64,000 nt of DNA from Candidatus Obscuribacterales bacterium (GTDB lineage Bacteria > Cyanobacteriota > Vampirovibrionia > Obscuribacterales > Obscuribacteraceae). Of the stretch, positions 51,612-60,341 are shown piece after piece. The first letter of the stretch is position 1. The number at the start of each line of letters is the position of its first letter. The stretch lies in assembly GCA_020050835.1 (NCBI GenBank), contig JAGVKB010000138.1, positions 1 through 64,000 on the forward strand, given 5' to 3'. Position numbers and translations under genes: made by a program. Under the pieces are notes generated by a model, which was given only the letters and a program-made list of their open reading frames with translations, had not been told where the DNA came from and searched no databases.

Positions 51612-53138
51612 ATGAGCAAAGCTCTTTCCATCCCTCTGGATCCAGCAATTTCAGCGCCTCTCCACTTCCAGCTGACACGTGAACTCAAACGCTCACTCCT
51701 GGCCGGACAGCTCTCGCCCGGCGATTCATTACCTTCGGTACGCCGTCTATCCGAAATCACCAGTGTTTCCCAGGCAACGGTACGGCAGGCGATCTCCGAG
51801 TTAGCCGGTCAAGGCTGGCTGGTGCTGAGACGGGGAAAGACCGCTCGCGTAGCTGAACAGAACACTATCCACTCCGAAATTGAATCTACTATGCAACCGA
51901 ATGAAAGTCTCAACCGGAAGCTCCGGCTCGAGTACGACTCAAATGAAGACCTGCCCGGCGAAGCTCAACTGAGCACACTCGCTCAACAAACCGCTCGGCT
52001 CTTCGACGACACCGCATTCTTTGCACGTTATGACGAGCCGGTCGAACTCGACTTTCGAGCTGGCGGCTCGGTCAGCGGTCTGCTTAGTGGATCGAAATGG
52101 ACTGAAGCGATCAAGCGCTGGACGAAAGCCTGCGCAAACCTCCCGGAAGATTGCCCGGACCCAGCCGGCAACCACGAGCTGCGCAAACATATAGCCAATT
52201 GGCTGCGCCAGCAACGCGGCATCGAGTGCACGTGGGAGGACATCGTCGTGGTGAGCGGAGCACAACAGGCTCGCCATTTGATCGCTCGCTTACTGGTGCG
52301 GCGCGACACTTGCCTTGCCGCCGAAGACCCAGGTAGCATCTTTTCACGTTTGATGTTTCAAGCATACGGCGCTCGCATTGTACCCGTGCCGCTGGATGAG
52401 TCAGGCTTGCTAGTCAGCGAGCTTCAAAATGCAAAAGACGTTTCACTCCTGTACGTGACGCCATCCGCTCAGTTTCCAACCGGAGCGGTTCTGTCGCAAG
52501 CCAGACGCAGACAGATTGCCGCCTGGGCAGAAGAAAGTCAGTCCTTCATCATCGAAGATGACAACAATTGCGAGTTTACTTATGAAAGCCGAATCAATCC
52601 AGCGATCAGATCTTACGACGGCAATGACCGAACCATCTACATCGGCACACTCTCGCAACTGCTGGCGCCGGCATGGCGAGTCGGTTTCATGTTGATTCCC
52701 AAAGTGCTGCAAGAACCATTGCTTCGCTTGAAGTGGCTAGCCGACCGTTCGACTTCGCCGATTGCCCAGCAGCTCGTTCTGGAGCTGTTCGCCTCCGGTT
52801 ACATCAAGCGACATGCGAAGAAAGCCCTACGCGCTGCCGACAATAACCGGGCAGCTCTTTTGAGAGCGCTCGAAATCTGGCCCTCGGAGCTGGCGAAGTA
52901 CACTCCGGTGAAAGGCGGTCTTTGCCAAACTATCTGGCTGCCAGCGCAAATGGATGACAGCCAGGTGTTTGATCGATGCTTCGAAGCTGGTGTCGGCGTC
53001 TTGCCGCTCTCTCCTCACTTCCTCACCAACCCGTCACCACCAGGGCTAATTCTCAATTTCGGCTCTCTTAACCCCGAGCAGATTGCTCAAGGCGTTATCC
53101 GAATCAGAAAGGTATTGATAGATCTTTATGGCATATAA
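51612..53138 (+). CDS. GntR/MocR-type regulator 1, PLP lysine replaced by Gln
   Basis: A 508-residue protein. The N-terminal winged helix is GntR type (PLHFQLTRELKRSLLAGQL, LPSVRRLSE, SQATVRQAISEL). The C-terminal part is a fold-I aminotransferase-like domain with YVTPSAQFPTGAVLS and IIEDDNNCEF (canonical EDDYDSEF). At the site of the Schiff-base lysine (SxSKxLxPxxRxG) it reads GTLSQLLAPAWRVG, with Gln at about residue 349. It therefore cannot form an internal aldimine. An in-frame GTG at 51603 is an alternative start. It overlaps the next gene by 11 bases. Confidence 0.88.
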   Translation: MSKALSIPLDPAISAPLHFQLTRELKRSLLAGQLSPGDSLPSVRRLSEITSVSQATVRQAISELAGQGWLVLRRGKTARVAEQNTIHSEIESTMQPNESLNRKLRLEYDSNEDLPGEAQLSTLAQQTARLFDDTAFFARYDEPVELDFRAGGSVSGLLSGSKWTEAIKRWTKACANLPEDCPDPAGNHELRKHIANWLRQQRGIECTWEDIVVVSGAQQARHLIARLLVRRDTCLAAEDPGSIFSRLMFQAYGARIVPVPLDESGLLVSELQNAKDVSLLYVTPSAQFPTGAVLSQARRRQIAAWAEESQSFIIEDDNNCEFTYESRINPAIRSYDGNDRTIYIGTLSQLLAPAWRVGFMLIPKVLQEPLLRLKWLADRSTSPIAQQLVLELFASGYIKRHAKKALRAADNNRAALLRALEIWPSELAKYTPVKGGLCQTIWLPAQMDDSQVFDRCFEAGVGVLPLSPHFLTNPSPPGLILNFGSLNPEQIAQGVIRIRKVLIDLYGI

Positions 53139-54669
53139 ACTTGCAGTTAGCCTCGATGTTTTCTCCCAAGTACCGCTTTATCTTCAGCTCGCCGCGCAGA
53201 TAAAATTAGCGATTGAAAACGGGCGGCTAGCGCCCGGAGAGCGGCTGCCTTCCATTCGAGACCTGGCCAAGCAGCTTCAGCTCTCGCAATGCACCATTCG
53301 AGAAGCATTTGACAAACTTGTCAGCTGGGAGCTCGTAATTGCCAGACCCGGCTCCGGCAACTATGTCGCCGGTAAACGTCGCGCCTTTGCACAACCAGAA
53401 AATGGCGTTCAAACAAGAACGGCGCGCTGTCCAAATCCGGCAGCGGCAGGTGAATTCGAACCGCTGGCACGCGCAGTCAGGTGGAGCGTCGAGACTTACA
53501 ATTTGAGCGAGTCCCGCGAACTAAACCCGCTCAACACAATTTCCGAAATCTCCGCCGAATTCGATTTCAGGCCAGGCGCTCCATCGAGCAATCTCCTTAA
53601 AGGGACCCGCTGGGACCGCTTGATCTCTAACTGGGCACGCGACTGCGCGAGCAACTCGCCTGGATACTCCGATGCGCGTGGACTGTTGGAACTGCGCGTG
53701 GAGCTCGCCGACTGGCTTCGTTGCACCAGAGGCATCAATTGCTCGGCCGACGACTTAATAGTCACCTCCGGAGCGCAACAAGCACGCGATCTGGTAGCCC
53801 GCCTGTTTGTCAGCCCAGGCACTGAAGTTCTTGTCGAGGAGCCCGTTTGCACGGAGAACCTGCTTGCTTACGCAGCCCAGGGCGCCCGCTTCAAGCTCCT
53901 GCCAAAGTCAGTTAATGATTTGAGCACGAGCAATCTCGACCGACTCGCGCCGGTGAAGGTTGCTCATTTGGCCACTACCGCCAATCTCATCTCAGGCACA
54001 TCATTGTCGCAGGCCAGCCGTCAAACGATCCTCGATTGGGCGGCTGCTCATCAAGTTTTCATCGTCGAAGAATCGCAAGGCGCAGGCATGCACTATGCAC
54101 CAATCACGCCGACTATTTTCCAATTGGCAAAAGCGCAAGGCAGAGAAGATTTAATCGTCTATCACGGCTCGCTGTCAGAGCTGCTCATGCCCTCGATTAG
54201 GCTCGGGTTCGCAATCGTTCCCAGCTGGTTGCAGAAGAGCTACTTTCGCGCCAAATGGTTGAGCGAGCGACACCCGTCGATACTCTCGCAGCAACTTTTG
54301 CTTGCTCTGCTCAAAGACGGCTTTCTAGACGACCATCTGCGCAAACTGGCGCGCTCTGCAAGTATCCGTCGTGATTCATTGCTAGCTGCGCTTCGAAAAT
54401 GGCCGGAAGAGCTGATTGAGCTTTCCCCAACGCAAGCGGGAATGCGGCAAGCGGTCTGGCTCAAGGACAACCTGGACGACAGCCTGGTATGCAGCCGCGC
54501 GTTAACGCGCGGTGTTGGCGTGATGCCTGTATCCCCCTGCTTCATTCAAGGTGGCAAGCGCTCCGGATTGTCACTTGCCTTTGCACGACTGCCTGAACAG
54601 CAGATCACCCAGGGCATGACTAAATTACTGTCCGTCGTGCTAGACTGCCGCAGTCAAACCGCACTCTGA
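53128..54669 (+). CDS. GntR/MocR-type regulator 2, PLP lysine replaced by Glu
   Basis: A 513-residue protein. A GntR winged helix (PLYLQLAAQIKLAIENGRLAP, LPSIRDLAKQLQLS, CTIREAFDKL) and a degenerate fold-I domain. The lysine site reads GSLSELLMPSIRLG with E351, the acidic PLP-nitrogen ligand region reads FIVEESQGAG instead of IIEDDYDSEF, and the TPxxQxPTG motif is changed (LATTANLISGTS). It is more degenerate than its upstream partner. Coupled translation suggests a heterodimer of two catalytically dead MocR proteins that sense a ligand other than PLP aldimine. Confidence 0.88.
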   Translation: MAYKLAVSLDVFSQVPLYLQLAAQIKLAIENGRLAPGERLPSIRDLAKQLQLSQCTIREAFDKLVSWELVIARPGSGNYVAGKRRAFAQPENGVQTRTARCPNPAAAGEFEPLARAVRWSVETYNLSESRELNPLNTISEISAEFDFRPGAPSSNLLKGTRWDRLISNWARDCASNSPGYSDARGLLELRVELADWLRCTRGINCSADDLIVTSGAQQARDLVARLFVSPGTEVLVEEPVCTENLLAYAAQGARFKLLPKSVNDLSTSNLDRLAPVKVAHLATTANLISGTSLSQASRQTILDWAAAHQVFIVEESQGAGMHYAPITPTIFQLAKAQGREDLIVYHGSLSELLMPSIRLGFAIVPSWLQKSYFRAKWLSERHPSILSQQLLLALLKDGFLDDHLRKLARSASIRRDSLLAALRKWPEELIELSPTQAGMRQAVWLKDNLDDSLVCSRALTRGVGVMPVSPCFIQGGKRSGLSLAFARLPEQQITQGMTKLLSVVLDCRSQTAL

Positions 54670-55150
54670 CCTCACGTTCTACCTGGATCGAACGACTTTC
54701 ACCGAACAGCAAGATTAGACTGCGCTGTCTCTTTAGACTGACGGAGCTCCGGTCAGCTCACGCAGCAACAACTTTCGTCCCAAATCAGGATTAGATCGTG
54801 CTGCTTGCAAAAAGTTGGTCAACACCGGACGCTGTGGCTACAATCGAAATTCGAGATTAAATCGTGCCGTTGCCACCATATTCGCGCAACTGGTCGAGAC
54901 GCTATAACAACCCTCTTCAAAGCGGCACAACATGAGATTGTGCCGGAGCGCTGCGCTCGACCAAACGTAATCTGAATTTGCTTTCAGACATCTCTTTCAA
55001 ACTGCTTGATCGCGACCGTCAGTCGCACCTATGGTGGTGGCACGTAAGTATTGACTCCACACACGCAAGTGGTGCCTGGCTCAAACAGTAACCGAAACAA
55101 CTACCGCAGAAACTTTTTCCACTTCGATGCGGTCGGAAAGGAGCGGGTTT
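54670..55150 (+). promoter_or_regulatory. leader region B with degenerate repeats
   Basis: A 481-base gap without a gene. Four degenerate copies of GATTAGATCGTGC-like sequence start near 54713, 54789, 54855 and 54936 (spacing 66-81). GCACCTATGGTGGTGGCA lies near 55028 and GTCGGAAAGGAG just before the start at 55151. The blocks TTAAATCGTGCCG, CACCTAnGGTGGTGGCA and GTCGGAAAGGAG are shared in order with 13718-14083. Confidence 0.55.
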
Positions 55151-55942
55151 ATGCAGTACGAACAGGCAAACTGTAAGTTCGCGTGCACCAGCGCCGGTCG
55201 GCCTTGTAGTAAGTGCAAGCAGCAAAGGGTCGCCTCTTTCACCATCGAGATGCAGCCCGCGGCAAATCCATATGCACCGGAAGGCACGCCGGTCGAGGCC
55301 AGCAACTTTCGGCGGCATCTGCTTGAACTTCCGGATCGGCGCCTGGTGCACAGGCTCAGAATCAAGCTGACACGCCATCCAGACAACTGGGCGCAAAATC
55401 AACCCGACGGCGGAAGCCTCGTTCTGGCGACGGCTTGCATCGATGGAGTGATTACGTTCTACAAGCCGCTGCTGAACCGAGACAACCGGGTAATCCTCTT
55501 CCATGAATGGGCTCACCTCCTGAAGTATTCGATGCGTCTGGCCTCGAAACTATTTAACACCGCAGCCATTCTGGAGGAGGACGGCTACTTCTTCAGGAGG
55601 TATGCCCTCACCAATCACGAGGAAAACTGGGCAGTACACTTGGGAGAAGTGATTCTCGCTCCCAAGCCAGAACCGTTTCTGGAGTTTTGCCAAGAAGCTC
55701 CGCTCCGGGCGATGATCCTCGCACTGGCGCTAACTCGCGCACTCCATGCGGTTCCCGCCAGCAAAGCCAGCCCCTACCACCGAGATTGGCTCGCCCGTTG
55801 CCGGTACATTCGCGAGCACTGCACTCGTCCGGCAGTAGCCGAGCTGAAGAGCCTTGCTCGTGGAGAGTGCTGCGGAAGCGGGCGGTCCTGTTCGAATCTG
55901 GCCCGCACTATCTTCGGCGGGCTGCCGGCGCTGGGTTTCTAG
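55151..55942 (+). CDS. HExxH zinc-metallopeptidase-like protein
   Basis: A 263-residue protein. LFHEWAHLL gives an HExxH site (H118, E119, H122), followed by EEDGYFFRRYALTNHEENWAVHLGE, where a downstream Glu or His could be the third ligand. The N-terminus has a Cys cluster (NCKFACTSAGRPCSKCKQQ) and the C-terminus another (ECCGSGRSC). There is no signal peptide. It does not match a peptidase family I can name; the position of HExxH after a strand (NRVILFHEWAH) is typical of gluzincins. The ATG has AAAGGAG upstream in the shared leader. Confidence 0.75.
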   Translation: MQYEQANCKFACTSAGRPCSKCKQQRVASFTIEMQPAANPYAPEGTPVEASNFRRHLLELPDRRLVHRLRIKLTRHPDNWAQNQPDGGSLVLATACIDGVITFYKPLLNRDNRVILFHEWAHLLKYSMRLASKLFNTAAILEEDGYFFRRYALTNHEENWAVHLGEVILAPKPEPFLEFCQEAPLRAMILALALTRALHAVPASKASPYHRDWLARCRYIREHCTRPAVAELKSLARGECCGSGRSCSNLARTIFGGLPALGF

Positions 55943-55999
55943 AGCTCTATCCGGCGGCCTTTGATTCCATCAACTTCTGACCGACAAAGGAAGTGCATC

Positions 56000-56182
56000 A
56001 TGTTCTACATGGTCGATCGCTCCGCGCTGTCCACCGTCTACGCCGAGGTCGAAAACGCGCAGTGCGAACAGATCGCCGGCGCCAACTACAGCCGTATCTT
56101 GCTGACCGAGGAGCAGGCCGAGCGCCTTTCCGGACGCGGAGTCAAGCTGGCGCCGGTGGGCGAGAACTGCTTCGTCTGCTGA
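56000..56182 (+). CDS. small protein, family shared with the gene at 14084
   Basis: A 60-residue protein: YMVDRSALSTVYAEVENAQCEQ then IAGANYSRILLTEEQAERL and a C-terminal LAPVGENCFVC. It aligns with the 68-residue protein at 14084 over the IAGAxYxRxxLxExQA and APVxxNC segments. The ATG at 56000 has AAAGGAAG 6-7 bases upstream. It is second in the cluster, as the homologue is first in the other cluster. Confidence 0.75.
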   Translation: MFYMVDRSALSTVYAEVENAQCEQIAGANYSRILLTEEQAERLSGRGVKLAPVGENCFVC

Positions 56183-56359
56183 GAGGGCATCTTCACCAAA
56201 CAGTCGATTACCGGGCACCGATCCTGGTGCCCGAGCTGAGACCAACGCCGCTCAACGGGCTTAGTTCATTGCTTCATCGAACGCCGCTTTGATCAGGCGG
56301 CGCTACCAACTTCAATCAAACAATCACGGTTCCTGAAAACGAAAGGAAGCGACACCACC

Positions 56360-57349
56360 ATGACGCTCGAAACAGTTCCTGCCGGTGAAGAGCAGGACAT
56401 CAAGACGATTCTGGCTTCGCTCAAGCAGACCGCCGAAAATGGTGAGCCGACCGGCTCGATGGGCCATCTCGTGCACAGAAAGGCGCACGGGCTGCTGGAG
56501 GCGACCCTGACTATCGACGGCGGGCCGGAGCATCTCCGCTTCGGGCTGTTCGAGAGACCCGGAACGTACCAGTGCTTGATCCGCTTCTCGAACGGCTCCG
56601 GCAAGGTGCAGAAGGACTCGGCGCCGGACGTCCGAGGAGTCGCCATCAAAGTGAAGCTCAACGACCGGGACTGGTCGGACGTGCTCTACGAGAACGAGAC
56701 CGGCAACACTCAGGACATCCTGATGTCCAACGGCAAGGTCTTCTTCGTACGCGACGTCGCCGACTACGTCGAGTTCACCCGGCAGAACGCCAACGGCACC
56801 CCGCTCAAGTTCTTCTTCGGCGGGTACAACCCGTTCCGCTGGCGGTTCCACGAGGCGATGTGCCTGGCCGGGAGCATCTTCGAGGCGGTGTCGAATCTGC
56901 TTACGATTCGCTACGGCAGCCAGACCGCGTTCCAGATCGGACCGTACGCGGGCAAGTTCCTGCTGGTGCCTTCCGGTCAGCCCGCGCCACAGTTCAAGCG
57001 CAACACCTCACCCAACTTCCTGCGCGAAACGATGGCCAATCACCTGATGATCCAGCCGGCCTCCTTCGACCTGCTGATCCAGGTGCAGTCTCTACCCGAC
57101 AAGATGCCGGTCGAAGACCCGACTGTCGAGTGGGACGAAAAGCTGTCGCCGTTCTACAAGGTCGGCACGCTGCACCTGCCGGTGCAGCAGTTCGACAACG
57201 CCCGCTGCGACAAGTTGGCCGAGTCGCTCTCTTTCACGCCCGGGCACACGGTTCACCACCGGCCGCTGGGCGGGATCAACCGCGTTCGGATGGCCGTTTA
57301 CAGCGCGCTCTCCGCGCTGCGCCGGCGACGCAACGGCGTGCTCAAGTAG
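56360..57349 (+). CDS. catalase-like heme protein
   Basis: A 329-residue protein of the catalase-related superfamily (small group without the full catalase C-terminus). HRKAHGLLEATLTI carries the distal His, and LIRFSNGSGKVQKDSAPDVRGVAIKV matches the catalase RFSN ... D.RG.A.K core. Near the C-terminus VHHRPLGGINRVRMAVYSALSALRR matches the HRPLGGINRxRxxVY segment with the proximal heme Tyr. It may act as a peroxidase or peroxygenase rather than a true catalase. Strong codon bias; GAAAGGAAG upstream. Confidence 0.85.
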   Translation: MTLETVPAGEEQDIKTILASLKQTAENGEPTGSMGHLVHRKAHGLLEATLTIDGGPEHLRFGLFERPGTYQCLIRFSNGSGKVQKDSAPDVRGVAIKVKLNDRDWSDVLYENETGNTQDILMSNGKVFFVRDVADYVEFTRQNANGTPLKFFFGGYNPFRWRFHEAMCLAGSIFEAVSNLLTIRYGSQTAFQIGPYAGKFLLVPSGQPAPQFKRNTSPNFLRETMANHLMIQPASFDLLIQVQSLPDKMPVEDPTVEWDEKLSPFYKVGTLHLPVQQFDNARCDKLAESLSFTPGHTVHHRPLGGINRVRMAVYSALSALRRRRNGVLK

Positions 57350-57375
57350 TTTTCCTGGGCGGCCCTCCGGGTGTG

Positions 57376-57513
57376 ATGGCCGCCACGTGCGCGTCAGCAA
57401 AGACAAAGGAAGGTCGTCCCGATGAACCGAATTCATATGATGTGCTGGTGGCGCGCGGCTTCCTGGAGAAGAACGCCCTGCCCCAGTTCATCGCCGCCGG
57501 CTTGAAACGGTAG
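57376..57513 (+). CDS. possible 45-aa protein
   Basis: The last about 25 codons (YDVLVARGFLEKNALPQFIAAGLKR in two segments: YDVLVARGFLEK, NALPQFIAAGLKR) have the C/G-ending codon bias of the neighbouring genes, so this frame looks coding. The start is uncertain: the ATG at 57376 has only a weak ribosome site. A competing frame starts at 57422 after GGAAGG but gives an Arg/Trp/Ser/Pro-rich product without coding character. Confidence 0.35.
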   Translation: MAATCASAKTKEGRPDEPNSYDVLVARGFLEKNALPQFIAAGLKR

Positions 57514-57628
57514 TGCCGGTACCTGGCAACACTCGGCTAGATGCCGGCGTTTCGCTGGGCATCCGGCCGGTCGTCCTGGTGCAAGTAAAGCAAACCACTG
57601 AACATTCGGACACGAAAGGACAGTTGCG

Positions 57629-58180
57629 ATGGAAGACAAGTACCTTTTGGCTCTGCAATCCGCTCTCTCGATGCTGCATCACAAGTTCACCGAACTGCTC
57701 GCCAGCGCTGGCGAGCAGGCGGCCGCCGAGCGCGCGCGCGAGCTGATCGCCATCCTCAACGAGGTCCGCCTGTCTGCGCTCCGCGAAAGGCGGTTCGACT
57801 GCCTGACCCGCTTGTACCACCAATACATCAACCAGCTCGAGCTGGCGCTCGGTCACAAGCACCCGCTGCTGGTGCCGCTCTATTACGACCTGGCATCGGT
57901 CTACGAAGCCTGCCACGACTGCGACGAGGCTGAGAACATCTACCTGCGAGCGCTCAGCATCCGCGAGCAGCACCCCGGCGACGGCAATCAGGATCTGATC
58001 CTGGGGTTAAGCAAGCTGGCCTTCCACTGCTACTTCCACCACGACCACACACGCGCCGCTGAGCTCTGCGAGCGCGTCGCGCAGCTCATCAAGGAGAGCG
58101 GCACGCCCCTTACCGAGCCGGCCGCAAACGCCGTCGGCAGGCTCCAGCTCTTCACAAGCGAACTCGGTGTGACGCTCTAG
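57629..58180 (+). CDS. TPR-repeat protein, 183 aa
   Basis: A soluble helical protein. A coiled N-terminal region is followed by TPR units such as LVPLYYDLASVYEACHDCDEAENIYLRALSIRE and a second unit ending DHTRAAELCERVAQLI. It is a likely protein-interaction adaptor. GAAAGGA lies upstream of the ATG. It has the same bias and spacing as its neighbours in the 55-61 kb cluster. Confidence 0.8.
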   Translation: MEDKYLLALQSALSMLHHKFTELLASAGEQAAAERARELIAILNEVRLSALRERRFDCLTRLYHQYINQLELALGHKHPLLVPLYYDLASVYEACHDCDEAENIYLRALSIREQHPGDGNQDLILGLSKLAFHCYFHHDHTRAAELCERVAQLIKESGTPLTEPAANAVGRLQLFTSELGVTL

Positions 58181-58209
58181 ACGGTCCGAACCAAACGAAG
58201 GAGAACAAA

Positions 58210-58998
58210 GTGAAGTCAACCCAGCTCTCTTCCATCCTGCTTCTGCTCCTCTCTTTCGCCTGGGCGGCGGCCTCACCCGGCTGGGCTCGCAAGCTGGACA
58301 ACTCCGAACTGCCGGGCGATGCCATCCGGGCGGAGCATCCGCTCGACCGCGACCGACTGTCGGCCGTCTGGATCGACAGTAACAAGCGCGCCAACCAGCC
58401 GCTGACAGCCGCGGTCAGCACCGACGGCGGTATCAACTGGGAGACTCAGTCGCTCGCCTATCCGGTCAACGTCGATGCCATCGAATCTCTGGCGGCGGCG
58501 ATCGATCTCGAAGGTCGGACGCACATCTGCCTGTCCGGCACCGGCCCGGACGACGACGACGGCGGCATCTATACCTACAGCACTGAAAAGGACGGCGTCA
58601 CTTTCCGCAAGCCGCTCCGCTGGTTTGTCAACAACCGCAACGGTCTGGCTTCGGACCCGAAGCTGGTTATCAACACAGACCAGAACAACCACGGCTACAA
58701 GAATCACATCTACGTCTGCTGGCGCGTTCGTAGCCGCGCCGGGCAGCTGCCTTACTCCGAGGTGCTGGTTTCCAACTCGGTCAACGGCGGCTACTCCTTT
58801 CTCTTCCCATCAGTCCGGCTCAACACCGCCAACGACCGCAACGTGACTGCACCCGAGATGACGATCGACACACAGGGCTTCCTCGAAGTTACCTGGGACG
58901 AAGATCGGCAAGGCACCACCTCGCGAGCATCCAGCCGCTTCCGCGACGAACAGCTCGCCATCATCAGGAAGGCGATCCTAGGCTGCGATCAGCACTGA
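58210..58998 (+). CDS. secreted BNR/Asp-box repeat protein
   Basis: A 262-residue exported protein. The signal peptide is LSSILLLLLSFAWAAASPGWA. The Asp-box STDGGINWETQSL (SxDGGxxW) and related strands (GIYTYSTEKDGVTFRKPL; SVNGGYSFLFPSVRL) indicate a partial beta-propeller as in sialidase-like proteins. It is too short for a complete six-bladed sialidase and the catalytic Arg triad cannot be placed. Start GTG 58210 with GAAGGAG upstream, 29 bases after the TPR gene. Confidence 0.78.
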   Translation: MKSTQLSSILLLLLSFAWAAASPGWARKLDNSELPGDAIRAEHPLDRDRLSAVWIDSNKRANQPLTAAVSTDGGINWETQSLAYPVNVDAIESLAAAIDLEGRTHICLSGTGPDDDDGGIYTYSTEKDGVTFRKPLRWFVNNRNGLASDPKLVINTDQNNHGYKNHIYVCWRVRSRAGQLPYSEVLVSNSVNGGYSFLFPSVRLNTANDRNVTAPEMTIDTQGFLEVTWDEDRQGTTSRASSRFRDEQLAIIRKAILGCDQH

Positions 58999-59047
58999 CG
59001 TCTCGCCCAATCCTTAACACAATTCAAAAACGAAAGGGGGTCGTGCG

Positions 59048-59587
59048 ATGAGATCGGTGAGTCGATCATGCTTCCTGGTGATCGCTTTGACGCTGCTGCT
59101 GCCAGCCGGCTCGCAAGCTCAACAAGACTGGGCGGAAGTGGACAGGCAGATCGACATTTTGCAAAGCAGCGCCCGGGAGGGCAGCCGTCTGGCAGCCGCT
59201 TCCTGGCTCAGCAAGGAGCTGCGAAGAGCGAATACCGATCAACTGAGAAAGCTGTCCCAAGTGCTGCGCAGCGCCGGCAGCGAGCGCGTCCGCTGTGCCG
59301 CCGCCGGCATCTTCGCCTCGCTGGGCACCCAGAGCCGCTTTCACACCGGCTCCAGGCGTCCGCTTGCCGACGAGTCAGCGATCCTCAACAGCCTGAGACA
59401 GGCGTTGATTTACGAAGACAAGCCGGCTGTGCGCTGTTGCATTATCGCTGCCGGAGCGGAATTCGACAGCAGCGAAGCGCAGGCGCTGATCGACCGGGGC
59501 AAATCCGACCTGTCCCCGGCCGTCCGAGCTACTTCTCAAGCTGCTGAATACAGGCGTCGAAACAGGCTGACCGCGCTTGGGCTCTAA
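59048..59587 (+). CDS. secreted HEAT-like helical protein, 179 aa
   Basis: The signal peptide (SCFLVIALTLLLPAGSQAQ) ends at an AQA site. The mature protein has helical repeats of HEAT/ARM character (RLAAASWLSKELRRANTDQLRKLSQVL ... ERVRCAAAGIFASLG ... PAVRCCIIAAGAEF ... PAVRATSQAAEYR). It probably mediates interactions outside the membrane. AAGGGGG lies upstream of the ATG. No enzyme motif. Confidence 0.75.
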   Translation: MRSVSRSCFLVIALTLLLPAGSQAQQDWAEVDRQIDILQSSAREGSRLAAASWLSKELRRANTDQLRKLSQVLRSAGSERVRCAAAGIFASLGTQSRFHTGSRRPLADESAILNSLRQALIYEDKPAVRCCIIAAGAEFDSSEAQALIDRGKSDLSPAVRATSQAAEYRRRNRLTALGL

Positions 59588-59659
59588 GAACGAGCCGGCA
59601 GCCGAATTCTTCCGACCGCCAGCAAGCGGCAGGACTAAAACTCAAAGGAGCGTACACTG

Positions 59660-59962
59660 ATGAACGATGTCGAATTCCTCGATTCGAGCGGCAGCGCACC
59701 GGCACAGGAAGAAAACCTCCCGGTGCCGGGCAGGCGCTACTACATCACCGTCTCCAAGGAAGGCAAGCAGGAGCTGGTGCCCTACAATCCCGGCGAATTC
59801 GAGCCGCTGCGGGCAGTCGAGCTGCTCATGTCGGGAGTCTATATCGGTCTGGCGCTCGAGGCCTTCGGCCGCGGACAGCCTGGCCTGGCAGCGTTCATGC
59901 TGGCGGTCTCGCTGCTCGAGTTCTACTGCGGAATGAGGCGTTGGCCGGCAGAGAAGAAGTAA
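59660..59962 (+). CDS. small membrane protein, 100 aa
   Basis: A soluble N-terminus of about 45 residues (PVPGRRYYITVSKEGKQELVPYNPGEFEPL) is followed by one or two helices (AVELLMSGVYIGLALEAF; GLAAFMLAVSLLEFYCGM) and a basic end (RRWPAEKK). AAAGGAG lies upstream. No family recognised; it belongs to the small-gene cluster. Confidence 0.7.
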   Translation: MNDVEFLDSSGSAPAQEENLPVPGRRYYITVSKEGKQELVPYNPGEFEPLRAVELLMSGVYIGLALEAFGRGQPGLAAFMLAVSLLEFYCGMRRWPAEKK

Positions 59963-60061
59963 ACATAACCGGGATCACGATCAGATCATCCAGCAGAACG
60001 GCCCCTCCCTGGTGCCGCTCTGTCCAAACGTACGCCATCGCTCGTGGTGGCAGGAGGCATT

Positions 60062-60295
60062 ATGTCAAGCAACAGCAACAGCCAGGGCTGCACCAAGGGC
60101 ACCAAGCAGACCACCGGTCCGGCCGGCGGAACGGAGATCAAGCACTGCCCGAAGTGCAAGAGCGAGCTCAGGAGCGGACCGAAGCACGAAGACATCTGCG
60201 TCAAGTGCGAGCCGGTCTACCTGCAGAACAAGTGCCCGGGCTGCACTCGCATCCTGCTCGACTGCATCTGCGTGCGCCCGAGCACCTGGGAGTAG
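60062..60295 (+). CDS. small zinc-ribbon protein, 77 aa
   Basis: After a polar Ser/Asn/Thr-rich start come HCPKCKSELRSG, ICVKCEPVYLQ, KCPGCTRILLDCICV: at least four CxxC-type pairs, enough for two zinc sites. The ATG at 60062 has AGGAGG 6 bases upstream. Function unknown; it could bind nucleic acid or another protein. Confidence 0.75.
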   Translation: MSSNSNSQGCTKGTKQTTGPAGGTEIKHCPKCKSELRSGPKHEDICVKCEPVYLQNKCPGCTRILLDCICVRPSTWE

Positions 60296-60341
60296 CAGAT
60301 TAGAGCTCCCGGAGCTGCAACTTCGGGAGCAAGGAGTAGAC

